A DNA stretch of 64,000 bases. Source: Fischerella muscicola PCC 7414 (GTDB lineage Bacteria; Cyanobacteriota; Cyanobacteriia; Cyanobacteriales; Nostocaceae). The notes below the pieces were generated by a model. That model was not told the origin of the DNA and ran no database searches. It worked only from the letters and a program-made list of their open reading frames with translations. The stretch lies in contig NZ_AJLK01000020.1 of NCBI RefSeq assembly GCF_000317205.1, positions 29,256 through 93,255 of the forward strand, given 5' to 3'. Every line of letters begins with the position of its first letter. Position 1 is the first letter of the stretch. Positions 20,375 to 29,258 of this stretch are shown piece by piece. Made by a program: the position numbers and the translations under genes.

Positions 20375-20713
20375 TTACAAATGGTTTAGGATTGTTGAGA
20401 GATTTTTCAAAACATAGTGTTCTTCAGTTTTGGTTGAGTTTGTGTAAGTTATGGAATAATTAGCATTGATATAATCCATAAGATTTTTATCACTTTTCAT
20501 CTGAGTAGTCCATCTGGTCAAGATAATTTGTTCTGGGTGATATTTGTTTAATATGGCAAGCATTTCTGCAAACGTCAAATCTCCAGAGTTTATTCTTTTA
20601 TAGGAGATAACAGCAATTTCAGGCGGCACAATTAAATCATTGTAAAAAGCGTACATAGGATTATCAGTAAATACCCAATTTGTCAAACTTTTGTATTTTA
20701 GAATCATTTGCAT
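20375..20713 (-). pseudogene. C-terminal part of GT39-like glycosyltransferase, separated by frameshift
   Basis: The open frame continues upstream of its first ATG through a membrane segment (PASLVVILIGLIII) and TPPNPRGSVPKNLELMQ as far as about 20845, without its own start. Its content (NWVFTDNPMYAFYNDLIVPP, then VISYKRINSGDLT) is the soluble tail usual in GT39/ArnT-like proteins. It is the missing C-terminus of the gene at 20806-21861. One extra A in the A6 run at 20844-20849 (minus-strand A) would join both parts into one protein of about 494 residues. It may be a pseudogene, a sequencing error, or a gene read by slippage. Confidence 0.8.
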
Positions 20714-20805
20714 TAACTCTAAATTTTTGGGTACACTACCACGAGGATTTGGGGGAGTGATAATTATTAAGCCAATGAGTATTACAACTAAAGAAGCAGG
20801 TAAAA

Positions 20806-21861
20806 TTAATTTTTTATATTGATCAGCTGAAATTTTTTCTGTATTTTTTGAGAAAATAAATTATATAATAAGCACACTCCATAAGCAGCAAGCCAACATA
20901 TAGGAATAGCAAGTAAGGGATAATAGTGATACCAAAGCGGTTGATGTTTCAGTAAAATTAATGTGGCGGTAACTAGCCAAGTCAACGGTAATACTCCTTT
21001 CTTTTGTTTTTGAGAAATAATTGCCCAGATACCGATGGCAGCGAGAAATATATAATCATAATCTTGATGGCTCATGTAATTGAGATATTGCAGGTTATTA
21101 AAATTTTCTACTCTGGAATCTGGGGGTTGTTGGAGATGGGTAAGAAGTAATTGTTCTTTATTCCAGAATTGCTGATAGAAAACTCCAAGCAGGCTATAAA
21201 TTAATCCTAAAGAAATTAGCCATAAAGATATAGATTTGAAAAAGAATAACCGATTGTTTTTAATTTTCTTGATTTTGCTACAAAAATCTAATATCTGCAA
21301 CAATATTAAAGGAATTAAAAATACAGTGAATAATTTCGTTTGTAAAGATAATGCCAAGCATCCACCAGATAAAATTAGATAAATTTTATAGTAATTTTGT
21401 TTATATCTATATAAAAAATAAATAGCTAGCATTGCTAAAGCCAATGAGGGAATGCCTATCATTACAGAAATACTTAGACGAATATATAACCAAGAGGTAA
21501 ATAATAAAAATGTTGCTACTATAGCTGGAAAATGACCTAATTCAAAAAAGACTATTTGATAAAAACACCAGATTAATATCGCTGAAAATAAAAGCGTTAG
21601 TAAGCGGGCAGCAAAGATAGAATGACCAAATAAATTTAGCCATTTTGATAAAATCACTGTAAAAAGAGGTGGTTGATCATTCCAAATTTGGCTATAAAGC
21701 GAAAAACCTTTGGAGTAAAGAACGGCTTTCATTAAATTAAAGCCTTCATCATAGTCAAATTGAAAAGTTTCTGTCATCGGCGCAAATCTAATGGCAATGA
21801 CCAAACTTATAAAAAGTAATATGAGAGATAGCTGCAATAAAATATTCTTTAGTTTGGACAT
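20806..21861 (-). CDS. GT39 (PMT/ArnT-like) glycosyltransferase, N-terminal part
   Basis: A 351-residue multi-span membrane protein of the GT-C fold. The first luminal loop has FQFDYDEGFNLMKAVLYSKG with the acidic Asp-Glu pair typical of GT39, followed by WNDQPPLFTVILSKW. Nine or so hydrophobic segments follow. The frame ends abruptly (KKFQLINIKN) inside an A-rich stretch, while the natural continuation lies in another frame (20375-20845). Full-length family members are about 480-550 residues, so this piece alone is truncated. It would use a polyprenyl-phosphate sugar donor. The neighbouring GT-C genes suggest a shared glycan pathway (inference). Confidence 0.85.
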   Translation of the reverse strand: MSKLKNILLQLSLILLFISLVIAIRFAPMTETFQFDYDEGFNLMKAVLYSKGFSLYSQIWNDQPPLFTVILSKWLNLFGHSIFAARLLTLLFSAILIWCFYQIVFFELGHFPAIVATFLLFTSWLYIRLSISVMIGIPSLALAMLAIYFLYRYKQNYYKIYLILSGGCLALSLQTKLFTVFLIPLILLQILDFCSKIKKIKNNRLFFFKSISLWLISLGLIYSLLGVFYQQFWNKEQLLLTHLQQPPDSRVENFNNLQYLNYMSHQDYDYIFLAAIGIWAIISQKQKKGVLPLTWLVTATLILLKHQPLWYHYYPLLAIPICWLAAYGVCLLYNLFSQKIQKKFQLINIKN

Positions 21862-22085
21862 ACTCTTGCCAATTGTAGGTTGGAGATAGTTGCTAGGGTC
21901 GAGTATTGATAAATATTTTAGTTAATAAAGTCTGTCAATAATTTTAATTCTTGGCTTAGAGTTAAAGTTGTGTAAAGACGACTAAAAAATCTTTTAGTCC
22001 ACAAAGATTGTACTTTGGCTATTAGCCAAAAATGAAGTAGCCCTGCCTATAAAACTTAGTGATTACCATCAATTTCTAACTAATT

Positions 22086-23483
22086 TTATTGAGACTGCTT
22101 CACAAATAAATAAACGTCGTCGCGTTGGTAAACCAGTTGAAATAATTGATTATTTTTCAGTTGATTTACTAAGTTGGCGGCAAACTCTGGGTTGCGAGTA
22201 CCGTCTGGGTGACGCACGTTTAGCAATATATAATCAAATGGAGTGAAGCTTACGGGCTGGCCACTAATATCATCCACAAATTGAATCATCGGACGGTGAC
22301 TTAAATGTGGGGCAATGCTGTGGGTAGTTAAAACAGGGCCTTTTGTCTGCACTTGAGCGATCGCTTCGGTCGTTGCTTGCCAATTGTCAACTGTTCTGAG
22401 ATATCGTGACCAAAAATAGCCGTATTTTCCTAACACCATAAAAGCCAATAATGCCCACAAAATTATTGCCCTTCTGGTACGCAGCCATCCTTTATCAGCA
22501 GCAAGACTAGCAATTACAGCCACTATTAAGAAAGGCAGTATAGGTAAAGAATATTGATGAATTAAGTCACGTTGGGCTGGCTTGTCAGAAAGAATATTCA
22601 AAACTAATGCTGGAATTGCACTTACCAAAGGAGTTAAATGTTTAGGTGTGAGTCCCCAAATTAAGGGTGCAACTAATAATGCTAAATATTCCAGCGTCTT
22701 GAGTGAAAATACCCTCTCTAAAACAATATTTGGCTTCAGCACAAGATTGCTAGCAATTGCGATTACAGAATCGCCTAAATAGCTGTAACGTGAAACTGCT
22801 GCTACCTCACTATTACTAAAAAAGGGAATGATCACTTGGCTAGCTATTAAAAACCAACTGATGCCAGCAATCAGGGCGAATGTACCGTAAAAACGCCGTC
22901 GTTCAAATACCAGCAACCAAAAACCCATTGCCGTTACCGTCAGCGATAACACGGCTTTACAACCCAAAATAAAAATAGTGCCAAGGCAAAACCACACTAT
23001 CTTACCTAACCGTGCTGCCAAAACAACCCCTAAAAATACAGGAATTGCCATCACTTCTGGGTGGAATTCAAAGAGATTGACATTAAAAATCAATGGATAC
23101 AGCAGATAAACTGCTGCCATTGCCACTGCTTGGCTTTCCTTCAGTCCTGCTTGTAGGGCAAGATAATAAGTTGGTACAGCACCCAAAGCCAAAGAAACAG
23201 CTTGTACAGCTAACAACCAGTAGGCGCTGGGATAAATTTTGTAGAGTAAAGCCAATGGATAGACTGCCCAAGCTGCATGGTTCCCCATGTGATGAAAGCC
23301 CAAAAAAGAGGAAATAGGCGGCTGTCCTTGGCTGATTAAGTAAACAACCTGATCGTAAATTCCCAGATCGAGAACTCCTGACTGATACAGTGTATGCCTG
23401 ATGCTGCTGCACGCAAATAACACTAAGGCACTAATGCCAGTCATCCAACCTATAATGCCAAGCTGAAAAAGTTGTTTTTTCAC
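22086..23483 (-). CDS. DUF2079 membrane protein, copy A
   Basis: A 465-residue polytopic membrane protein of the DUF2079 family, whose fold resembles GT-C glycosyltransferases. Visible family traits are DLGIYDQVVYLISQGQPP (about residues 38-55), FHHMGNHAAWAVYPLALLYK, and LFEFHPEVMAIPVFLGVVLA. A short soluble C-terminal domain ends in DDVYLFVKQSQ. The Asp/His residues in the first loops would be the candidate active site. It is a close paralogue of the next upstream gene (23721-25142), so the pair arose by tandem duplication. Substrate unknown. Confidence 0.85.
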   Translation of the reverse strand: MKKQLFQLGIIGWMTGISALVLFACSSIRHTLYQSGVLDLGIYDQVVYLISQGQPPISSFLGFHHMGNHAAWAVYPLALLYKIYPSAYWLLAVQAVSLALGAVPTYYLALQAGLKESQAVAMAAVYLLYPLIFNVNLFEFHPEVMAIPVFLGVVLAARLGKIVWFCLGTIFILGCKAVLSLTVTAMGFWLLVFERRRFYGTFALIAGISWFLIASQVIIPFFSNSEVAAVSRYSYLGDSVIAIASNLVLKPNIVLERVFSLKTLEYLALLVAPLIWGLTPKHLTPLVSAIPALVLNILSDKPAQRDLIHQYSLPILPFLIVAVIASLAADKGWLRTRRAIILWALLAFMVLGKYGYFWSRYLRTVDNWQATTEAIAQVQTKGPVLTTHSIAPHLSHRPMIQFVDDISGQPVSFTPFDYILLNVRHPDGTRNPEFAANLVNQLKNNQLFQLVYQRDDVYLFVKQSQ

Positions 23484-23720
23484 TCCTCGTAAACAGTAAA
23501 AAAGATTGTTAATGTTTTCTTAACCTAATTATTTTACGGTTTTCTGGAAAAAAGACAGAAGTAAGTCGGCACGAATGTACCAGACGTGGCATGGCACGTC
23601 TGGTACAAGTTGGGGTCGTCATTCGTCATTTGTCATTGGTAAGGGTTTTAAGTATGTTTACTTTTCGTGACATAGTTATGTTTATTCTCATCGACTTATT
23701 TAGAGATTTTTAAGTTTAAA
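23484..23720. repeat. Intergenic DNA with a 32-bp near-perfect palindrome
   Basis: At 23576-23607 lies a copy of the TGTACCAGACGTG palindrome with one central mismatch. Next to it is a short TCATTCGTCATTTGTCATTGG repeat (about 23619-23640). No gene. Confidence 0.85.
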
Positions 23721-25142
23721 TTAACTCGTTTTATCTCTAACAGAAGAGTTTTTCACAAATAAATAAACGTCGTCTTGCTGATAGCTGAGTTGAAACTGTT
23801 TAGTATTTTTGAGTTGATTGATCAAATTGATCGCAAAATCGCGATTACTTAGCCAACCAGGATGACGGGCATTTAAGAGTATATATTCAAATTTCGTCAG
23901 ATCTGCTTGCGGCGAGTTTGCATCTGTAAACTCGATCTGTGGGCGATGGGCTAAATGAGTGGCAATTTCGGCAGTAGTATAAACACCTCCTTGAGTTTGA
24001 ACTTGGGCGATCGCTTGCCGTGTCGCTTGCCAAGTATCCAACGAATCCAGATAAATTGTCCAGAAATAACCGTATTTACCTAATGCAAAAAAAGCTACTA
24101 AAGACCAGAGGATAATTTTTCTTGGTTTTTGTATCCATCCTTGGCCAGCAGCTAGGGTTTGGATGACGACCACTAACAAAAAAGGTAATATTGGGAGAGA
24201 ATACTGATGCACTAAGTTTCTTTGCTGGCTAGCATCAGCAAGAATATTCAACATGAGTGTGGGAATTGCACCAATCAGGGGTAGCAGATATCGAGGTGCA
24301 ATTCCCCAAATAACTGGTGCAAACAGTAAAGCTAAATATTCTAGAGTATCGAGGGAGAAAATTTTTCCCAGAACTAAGTTTGGATTGAACAGCAGATTCT
24401 GGACTATTTCAGCAAAGGAATTCCCCAGGTAGCTATAGCGTGAGATGTGACGAGTGACTGAGGCTGCTTCTCCACCAAAAAAAGGGATGATTACTTTGGT
24501 CGCGATCGCAAACCAAACAATACCACTAAGTACAGCGATCGCACCACATAGCCGCCTTTTTTCAAATACCAGTAGCCAGACTCCCATTGCTGCAACTGTG
24601 AGAGACAATACTACCTTACATCCCAACACTAAGAAGATAGTGAAACAAAACCAGCCAAATTTTGCTAAACGAGCAGCTAAAATTGCTCCTAAGAGTGCAG
24701 GTAGGGCGATGACTTCTGGGTGAAAGTCATACAGATTAACGTTAAATACCAATGGATATAACAGATAAACTACTGCGATCGCTATGGCTTGCCGCGTCGT
24801 GAGTCCAGTTTGACGCGCGATCAAATTGGTAAACAGCGCACCTGATGCTAAGGCAATTGCCTGCACAAGCAACAACCAGTAAACAGTAGGATAGATTTTA
24901 TAAAGTAAAGCTAATGGATAGAAAATTATAGCGGCATGATCCCCAAGAATGTGAAACCCCAAGAATGAGGAAATAGGGGACTGTCCTTGGCTAATCAAGT
25001 AGACGGCTTGATCAAAAATTCCCAAATCCCAAGCGGCTGAGTGAAACAGTACATGTCGTAAACTGCTACACCCAAATAACACTAAGGCACTAGCGCCAGT
25101 TATGAAACCAACAGTGCCAAGCCGAAAAGGTAATGTTTTCAC
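23721..25142 (-). CDS. DUF2079 membrane protein, copy B
   Basis: A 473-residue paralogue of the 22086-23483 product with the same motifs in order: DLGIFDQAVYLISQGQSP, FHILGDHAAIIFYPLALLYK, LYDFHPEVIALPALLGAILA, and a C-terminus with DDVYLFVKNSS. The start is GTG at 25142 (MKTLPFRLGT), directly at the edge of a heptamer repeat; no ribosome-binding site is visible, so expression may depend on translation from an unusual leader. Copies A and B differ in the first loop (HMGNHAAW against ILGDHAAI), which may mean different specificity. Confidence 0.85.
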   Translation of the reverse strand: MKTLPFRLGTVGFITGASALVLFGCSSLRHVLFHSAAWDLGIFDQAVYLISQGQSPISSFLGFHILGDHAAIIFYPLALLYKIYPTVYWLLLVQAIALASGALFTNLIARQTGLTTRQAIAIAVVYLLYPLVFNVNLYDFHPEVIALPALLGAILAARLAKFGWFCFTIFLVLGCKVVLSLTVAAMGVWLLVFEKRRLCGAIAVLSGIVWFAIATKVIIPFFGGEAASVTRHISRYSYLGNSFAEIVQNLLFNPNLVLGKIFSLDTLEYLALLFAPVIWGIAPRYLLPLIGAIPTLMLNILADASQQRNLVHQYSLPILPFLLVVVIQTLAAGQGWIQKPRKIILWSLVAFFALGKYGYFWTIYLDSLDTWQATRQAIAQVQTQGGVYTTAEIATHLAHRPQIEFTDANSPQADLTKFEYILLNARHPGWLSNRDFAINLINQLKNTKQFQLSYQQDDVYLFVKNSSVRDKTS

Positions 25143-25497
25143 TGGTTATTGGTTAGTTGTTGGTGGTTGTTTGTTGGTTGTTGGTTGTTGATTGTTGGTT
25201 GTTGTTGGTTGTTGTTGGTTGTTGGTGGTTGTTTGTTGGTTGTTGGTTGTAGAGACGCGATGTTCCTCGCGTCTCTACATTAGTGGTTAGTGTTTAGTTC
25301 TTTACTCCTCACACTCCTCACACTCCTCATACTCCTCACACTCCTCATACTCCTCACACTCCTCACACCTCCCCACCTCCCCATCTCCCCACCTCCCCAC
25401 TGCCCCTAATCCCCACTCCCTGTCGGTCGCGGGGGCCGGTGAGTTCCCCACCTCCCCATCTCCCCACCTCCCCACAGCCCCACCTCCCACCTCCCCA
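25143..25497. repeat. Dense repeat block between DUF2079 B and PIG-V-like B
   Basis: In order: heptamer array TTGTTGGTTG (25143-25247), the GAGACGCGA palindrome (25248-25279), a tandem ACTCCTCACACTCCTCATACTCC array (about 25301-25368), and a CCCCACCTCCCCATCT tract containing the CCGGTGAGTTCCCC repeat (about 25430-25450). The tract runs through the stop codon of the next gene. No gene is supported here. Confidence 0.85.
25248..25279. repeat. GAGACGCGA palindrome (inverted repeat)
   Basis: 13-bp arms TGTAGAGACGCGA and TCGCGTCTCTACA with a 6-base loop. Member of the dispersed palindrome family of this window. Confidence 0.85.
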
Positions 25498-26757
25498 TCA
25501 CCCCACCCAAAGTTCCTGGGCAAACCGCATAGAGAAACTGGCGAGTAAAATTGTGAAGAAGCATAAGGTTAAATATCCGTAACGAGGATAGCGAGACAAT
25601 AACACACCAAGGGCGATACTGAATGACACAATGCCGTAAGCAATGCGACTAAGTGACCAAGTACCGCCAGAGGCAAAAATTAATCCCAAACCACAAAAAC
25701 CATAGATTACTGTGATCAGGGTTAATTTTGTGCGCAAATGCCATAACAAGTAAGCACTACCTAAAACCGAAATAGTGTTCAGCAGAGGATCACCTGCCAG
25801 TATCCATAAAAGTAAAAATAAAGCTGCAAATCCATAATCTGCCTTGGCTGCACCCAGGCGTTGGCGATCGCGCCAAATCAAAAAACCAATAATCACGATC
25901 GCAGCAAATAATAGCGGATGCAGGGGATCTTTAATCCAGCCATGTTTCCAATTAGCTGTGCCTACTGTAATTTGCATTAGCATTTTCCACCAACCTTGCC
26001 AATCAAATCCCACAGTTGAACGCCAGCCTTTTTGGGCATGAATAAATGCCAGAGGATCGTCAAACTGGATTTGACAATACAGGCTGAACAGCAGTATGCC
26101 ACCAGAAGTGGCTAAACCAGCAAGATAAGCAATAGGCGATCGCTTTTGTTTCCAAGCAGTAATTAAAAAAGCTGGGATCAATGCTAATCCTGTGGGACGT
26201 GTCGCTGTTGCCATTGCCCCACAAACAGCAGTCCAAGTGTACCGATGTTGATCAAAAGCCCGTAAAGCTGCTGTACTCAAAAATAAATACAGTCCTTCAG
26301 TATAAATTACTGCTGTAAACATTGACAGCGGACACCATGCCAGTACAGCTGTTGCCCATCTTGCTCCCTGGAGATTGTGAAATTCCTTTACCCAAAAGTA
26401 CACACAGTAAAGTGCGGCTAAAAAAGCAACATTGTTTACTATTACCCCTGCGACTTCAAATGGCAAGCCAAAATTCATCATCCCCCGCACAATCAGAGGA
26501 AATAAGGGAAAAAAGGCTACATTGTGACCCTTGCCATCATTGAGGTATTCATATCCTAAGGTGGCGATATTGCGGTAATGAACACTATCCCAAGCATCAA
26601 AAACCCCCCAGCCAAAAATCGCGTCTTTACCTCCTGGCGGTGCATCCAAAAAAGGAGCAAGCAATAACATGACACTCCAAATCACCAGCCTACTGGTTAG
26701 CCATATTGTTGCTGGAAAGAATAAATCGTTTTTGAATAAGCTTTTGTTATTGGTCAT
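25498..26757 (-). CDS. PIG-V-like membrane mannosyltransferase (GT-C type), copy B
   Basis: A 419-residue paralogue of the 18677-19969 product. It shares VFDAWDSVHYRNIATLGYEY, HNVAFFPLFPLIVRGMMNFG, ATATRPTGLALIPAFL and the C-terminal FAQELWVG. About ten membrane segments. Both gene borders lie in repeat DNA: the ATG and the first codons (MTNNK) are part of a GGTCATTAGTCAT-type repeat, and the TGA is formed in a GGGGTGATGGGGAGG tract. So the N-terminus is uncertain by a few residues. It forms a mirror-like set with PIG-V A and the DUF2079 pair. Confidence 0.85.
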   Translation of the reverse strand: MTNNKSLFKNDLFFPATIWLTSRLVIWSVMLLLAPFLDAPPGGKDAIFGWGVFDAWDSVHYRNIATLGYEYLNDGKGHNVAFFPLFPLIVRGMMNFGLPFEVAGVIVNNVAFLAALYCVYFWVKEFHNLQGARWATAVLAWCPLSMFTAVIYTEGLYLFLSTAALRAFDQHRYTWTAVCGAMATATRPTGLALIPAFLITAWKQKRSPIAYLAGLATSGGILLFSLYCQIQFDDPLAFIHAQKGWRSTVGFDWQGWWKMLMQITVGTANWKHGWIKDPLHPLLFAAIVIIGFLIWRDRQRLGAAKADYGFAALFLLLWILAGDPLLNTISVLGSAYLLWHLRTKLTLITVIYGFCGLGLIFASGGTWSLSRIAYGIVSFSIALGVLLSRYPRYGYLTLCFFTILLASFSMRFAQELWVG

Positions 26758-26790
26758 TAGTCATCGGTCATTGGTCATTGGTTATTGGGG
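26746..26790. repeat. TTGGTCA-type repeat over the start codon of PIG-V-like B
   Basis: GGTCATTAGTCATCGGTCATTGG units extend from inside the first codons of the gene to about 26790. They are related to the tracts at 42530, 49540 and 52040. Confidence 0.8.
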
Positions 26791-27019
26791 AAGAGCAAAT
26801 GTATTTTCAGTAAGCTTTAGCTTAGTTGAGCTGTGAGCCTTTGAAATTTATTTATTGGCGGCATGAAAAGCTGCTGCAAAATCTCAGAAGAGGTGATTAG
26901 GGAAAAATCATTTGTCATTGGTCAAATGACAAATATTAACGAAAAATGTAATTTATTTGTTGTTATTTGAGAGTCCTAAGCAATTTAAGATTGAGTTGTC
27001 TGTCGATCCCTAAATAATT

Positions 27020-28216
27020 GTGAAAGCAATAACTCTTCTTGGTTCTACTGGCTCTATTGGTACTCAAACCTTAGATATTGTCGCTAATAACCCCGATAAG
27101 TTTCGGATTGTTGGCTTAGCGGCTGGGAATAATGTGGAATTGTTAGCTGCTCAAATTCGGCAGTTTCGACCGAGTATAGCAGCGATTTGTGCAGAGGAAA
27201 AATTACCAGCACTCAAGGAAGCGATCGCTGATCTTGATCCCCAACCAATTCTCATGGCTGGTGATGCGGGAATTGTAGAAGTCGCCCGTTACGGTGATGC
27301 CCAAACTGTGGTAACGGGTATTGTTGGCTGTGCAGGATTATTACCGACGATCGCCGCCATTGAAGCTGGTAAGGATATCGCTTTAGCTAACAAAGAAACT
27401 CTTATTGCTGGCGGGCCTATTGTTCTACCTCTGATTGAGAAACATGGGATAAAATTATTACCAGCAGATTCAGAACATTCGGCAATATTTCAGTGTTTAC
27501 AAGGCGTACCACAAGGTGGTTTGCGAAAAATTTTACTTACAGCTTCTGGTGGCGCTTTCCGCGATTGGCCTACAGAAAAATTAGCAGAAGTGACTGTTGC
27601 TGATGCCCTGAAACATCCCAATTGGTCGATGGGGCGGAAAATTACTGTAGACTCAGCCACTTTGATGAATAAGGGATTGGAAGTAATTGAAGCTCATTTT
27701 TTGTTTGGCTTGGATTATGAGGACATTGAAATTGTCATCCATCCCCAAAGTATTATTCACTCTTTAATAGAACTTCAGGATACCTCGGTGTTAGCTCAAC
27801 TCGGCTGGCCTGATATGCGCTTACCTTTGCTTTATGCTTTATCTTGGCCGGAACGCATTTACACCGACTGGGAACGATTAAATTTGGTAAAAGCTGGCAA
27901 TTTGACCTTCCGGGAACCAGACCACGAGAAGTATCCTTGTATGCAGTTGGCCTATGCTGCTGGTAAAGCTGGTGGTTCTATGCCCGCTGTTTTGAATGCG
28001 GCAAATGAACAAGCCGTAGCATTATTTTTGGAAGAAAAAATTAGTTATTTAGATATTGCCCGGTGTATTGAATCGGTGTGCGATCGCTTCTCACCCAATA
28101 ACCGTTCAAATCCCACTTTAGATGACATTTTGCTTGCCGATCAATGGGCTAGGCAAGAAGTTTTGACTGCCACTAAAAATTTAGAATCTCGCCCACATAT
28201 AATTTCCTTGCGATAA
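27020..28216 (+). CDS. dxr: 1-deoxy-D-xylulose-5-phosphate reductoisomerase
   Basis: DXR converts DXP to MEP with NADPH, the committed step of the plastid-type isoprenoid pathway that feeds carotenoids, the phytyl chain of chlorophyll and quinones. The 398-residue protein has the Rossmann motif [16 protein letters not shown] at the start, [39 protein letters not shown] and the metal/substrate stretch [20 protein letters not shown]. The start is GTG at 27020, because the conserved N-terminus leaves no room for another start. A clean terminator hairpin follows at 28237. Confidence 0.97.
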   Translation: MKAITLLGSTGSIGTQTLDIVANNPDKFRIVGLAAGNNVELLAAQIRQFRPSIAAICAEEKLPALKEAIADLDPQPILMAGDAGIVEVARYGDAQTVVTGIVGCAGLLPTIAAIEAGKDIALANKETLIAGGPIVLPLIEKHGIKLLPADSEHSAIFQCLQGVPQGGLRKILLTASGGAFRDWPTEKLAEVTVADALKHPNWSMGRKITVDSATLMNKGLEVIEAHFLFGLDYEDIEIVIHPQSIIHSLIELQDTSVLAQLGWPDMRLPLLYALSWPERIYTDWERLNLVKAGNLTFREPDHEKYPCMQLAYAAGKAGGSMPAVLNAANEQAVALFLEEKISYLDIARCIESVCDRFSPNNRSNPTLDDILLADQWARQEVLTATKNLESRPHIISLR

Positions 28217-28236
28217 CCAATAACGATCTTTAATTA

Positions 28237-28267
28237 ATCAGCGTTTAGTTTCAAACTAAACGCTGAT
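28237..28267 (+). terminator. Terminator hairpin after dxr
   Basis: Perfect inverted repeat ATCAGCGTTTAGTTT / AAACTAAACGCTGAT (15-bp arms, 1-base loop) lies 20 bp after the dxr stop. The T tract is displaced (ATTATTTTTTC), so it may also be a stability hairpin. Confidence 0.75.
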
Positions 28268-28604
28268 GTTTACAATTATTTTTTCATAAACTATTTTTAA
28301 ATTTAGGCAAAAAATATTTTATATTTCTTTATAAAAATAACTGCTAAAAATATGGTGCATTGTATTTTTGTCCAGTATATTAATATTAGGAAAAATAAAT
28401 ACAAATTCTCAGTCAATAATATATCAAAACTCTTTGTGCCCTTTATGATCTTTGTGGTTCTTTAAATAAAATTATCCTCATAACCACACGAGTAATCTCT
28501 GTAGCTATTCTTCAGAGAGCTTTCATCATTGCAATTTATATTCAAAATTCAATCGCCTTTTCTAATCTCAACTCATTAACAGTAAAGGCGATATTTTGGG
28601 ATTT

Positions 28605-28802
28605 ATGATTATGCTTATAGCCCTAATTGTCGCTTGGTTAATATTTACAATCTTAGTTAAAGTAGTCAAAACAACTGTGAAAACAGCTTTCTTAATTGCT
28701 GCAATCATCGTTTTGCTACAGGTTGGTTATGGTATTGGGCCTCAAGAGATGTGGAATTATATAGTGCAATTACCCCAGAAGTTACCACAGTTGGGTAGGT
28801 AG
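28605..28802 (+). CDS. Small hypothetical membrane protein
   Basis: About 65 residues. One long hydrophobic N-terminal helix (IMLIALIVAWLIFTILV) is followed by a basic patch (KVVKTTVK), a second hydrophobic segment (TAFLIAAIIVLLQVGYGI) and a short polar tail (IVQLPQKLPQLGR). I set the start at the ATG at 28605; an in-frame TTG at 28596 and an ATG at 28611 are alternatives. Family not recognised, but it has the look of short conserved cyanobacterial membrane proteins. The stop codon lies at the edge of a G-rich repeat block. Confidence 0.6.
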   Translation: MIMLIALIVAWLIFTILVKVVKTTVKTAFLIAAIIVLLQVGYGIGPQEMWNYIVQLPQKLPQLGR

Positions 28803-29089
28803 ATGGGGAACTCACCGGCCCCTGGTGGGGATTAGGGGCAGTGGGGGGAGTGTGTAGACGAGGCAGTGCGGTGGTAAGGCAGCGCGCAGAAGGGGGTTCC
28901 CTCCCCCAACCCCAAAGGGGGCCCCTAGCCCCCAATCCCCACGAGCGACAGGGAGTGGGGGCCGGTGAGTCCCCCATGAGCGAAAGCGCGAACCCGTAGA
29001 CGCGCTCATAGGCTTCAAGGTAGAGTAGGGCTTAAGGTAAGGGTGGGGTGTGAGGAGTAAGTATTAAACAACTACTAACCACTAACTAA
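28803..29089. repeat. GC-rich dispersed repeat block (CCGGTGAGT and GGCTTCAAGG elements)
   Basis: Contains two facing copies of the ACTCACCGGCCCC / GGGGCCGGTGAGT element (about 28810 and 28960) flanking a CCCCCAACCCCAAAGGGGG hairpin tract. A GTAGACGCGC...GGCTTCAAGGTAGAGTA element (28995-29027) follows. No gene. Confidence 0.75.
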
Positions 29090-29121
29090 TGTACCAGACG
29101 TGCCATGGCACGTCTGGTACA
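29090..29121. repeat. Perfect 32-bp palindrome
   Basis: Perfect inverted repeat with half-site TGTACCAGACGTGCCA, centred between 29105 and 29106. Same family as 7453-7482 and 23576-23607. Confidence 0.92.
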
Positions 29122-29258
29122 ACAACCAACAACCAACAACCAACAACCAACAACCAACAATCAACAACCAACAACCAACAACCAACAATCAACAATCAAC
29201 AATCAACAATCAACAACCAACAACCAACAACCAACAATCAACAACCAACAATCAACCA
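29122..29258. repeat. Heptamer array (CAACAACCAACAATCAA)
   Basis: About 19 units of CAACAAC/CAACAATC run without interruption from the palindrome to the stop codon of the thioesterase gene. Confidence 0.92.

Noticed and set aside
25301..25368. Tandem ACTCCTCACACTCCTCATACTCC array resembling the Yfr1 core ACUCCUCACAC
   Set aside because: It is a simple tandem repeat with no flanking hairpins or promoter, so the match is likely due to low complexity.
25302..25523. Minus-strand ORF rich in Glu-Glu-Cys-Glu and Gly-Asp repeats
   Set aside because: Translation of the ACTCCTC and CCCCACC low-complexity tracts; not a gene.
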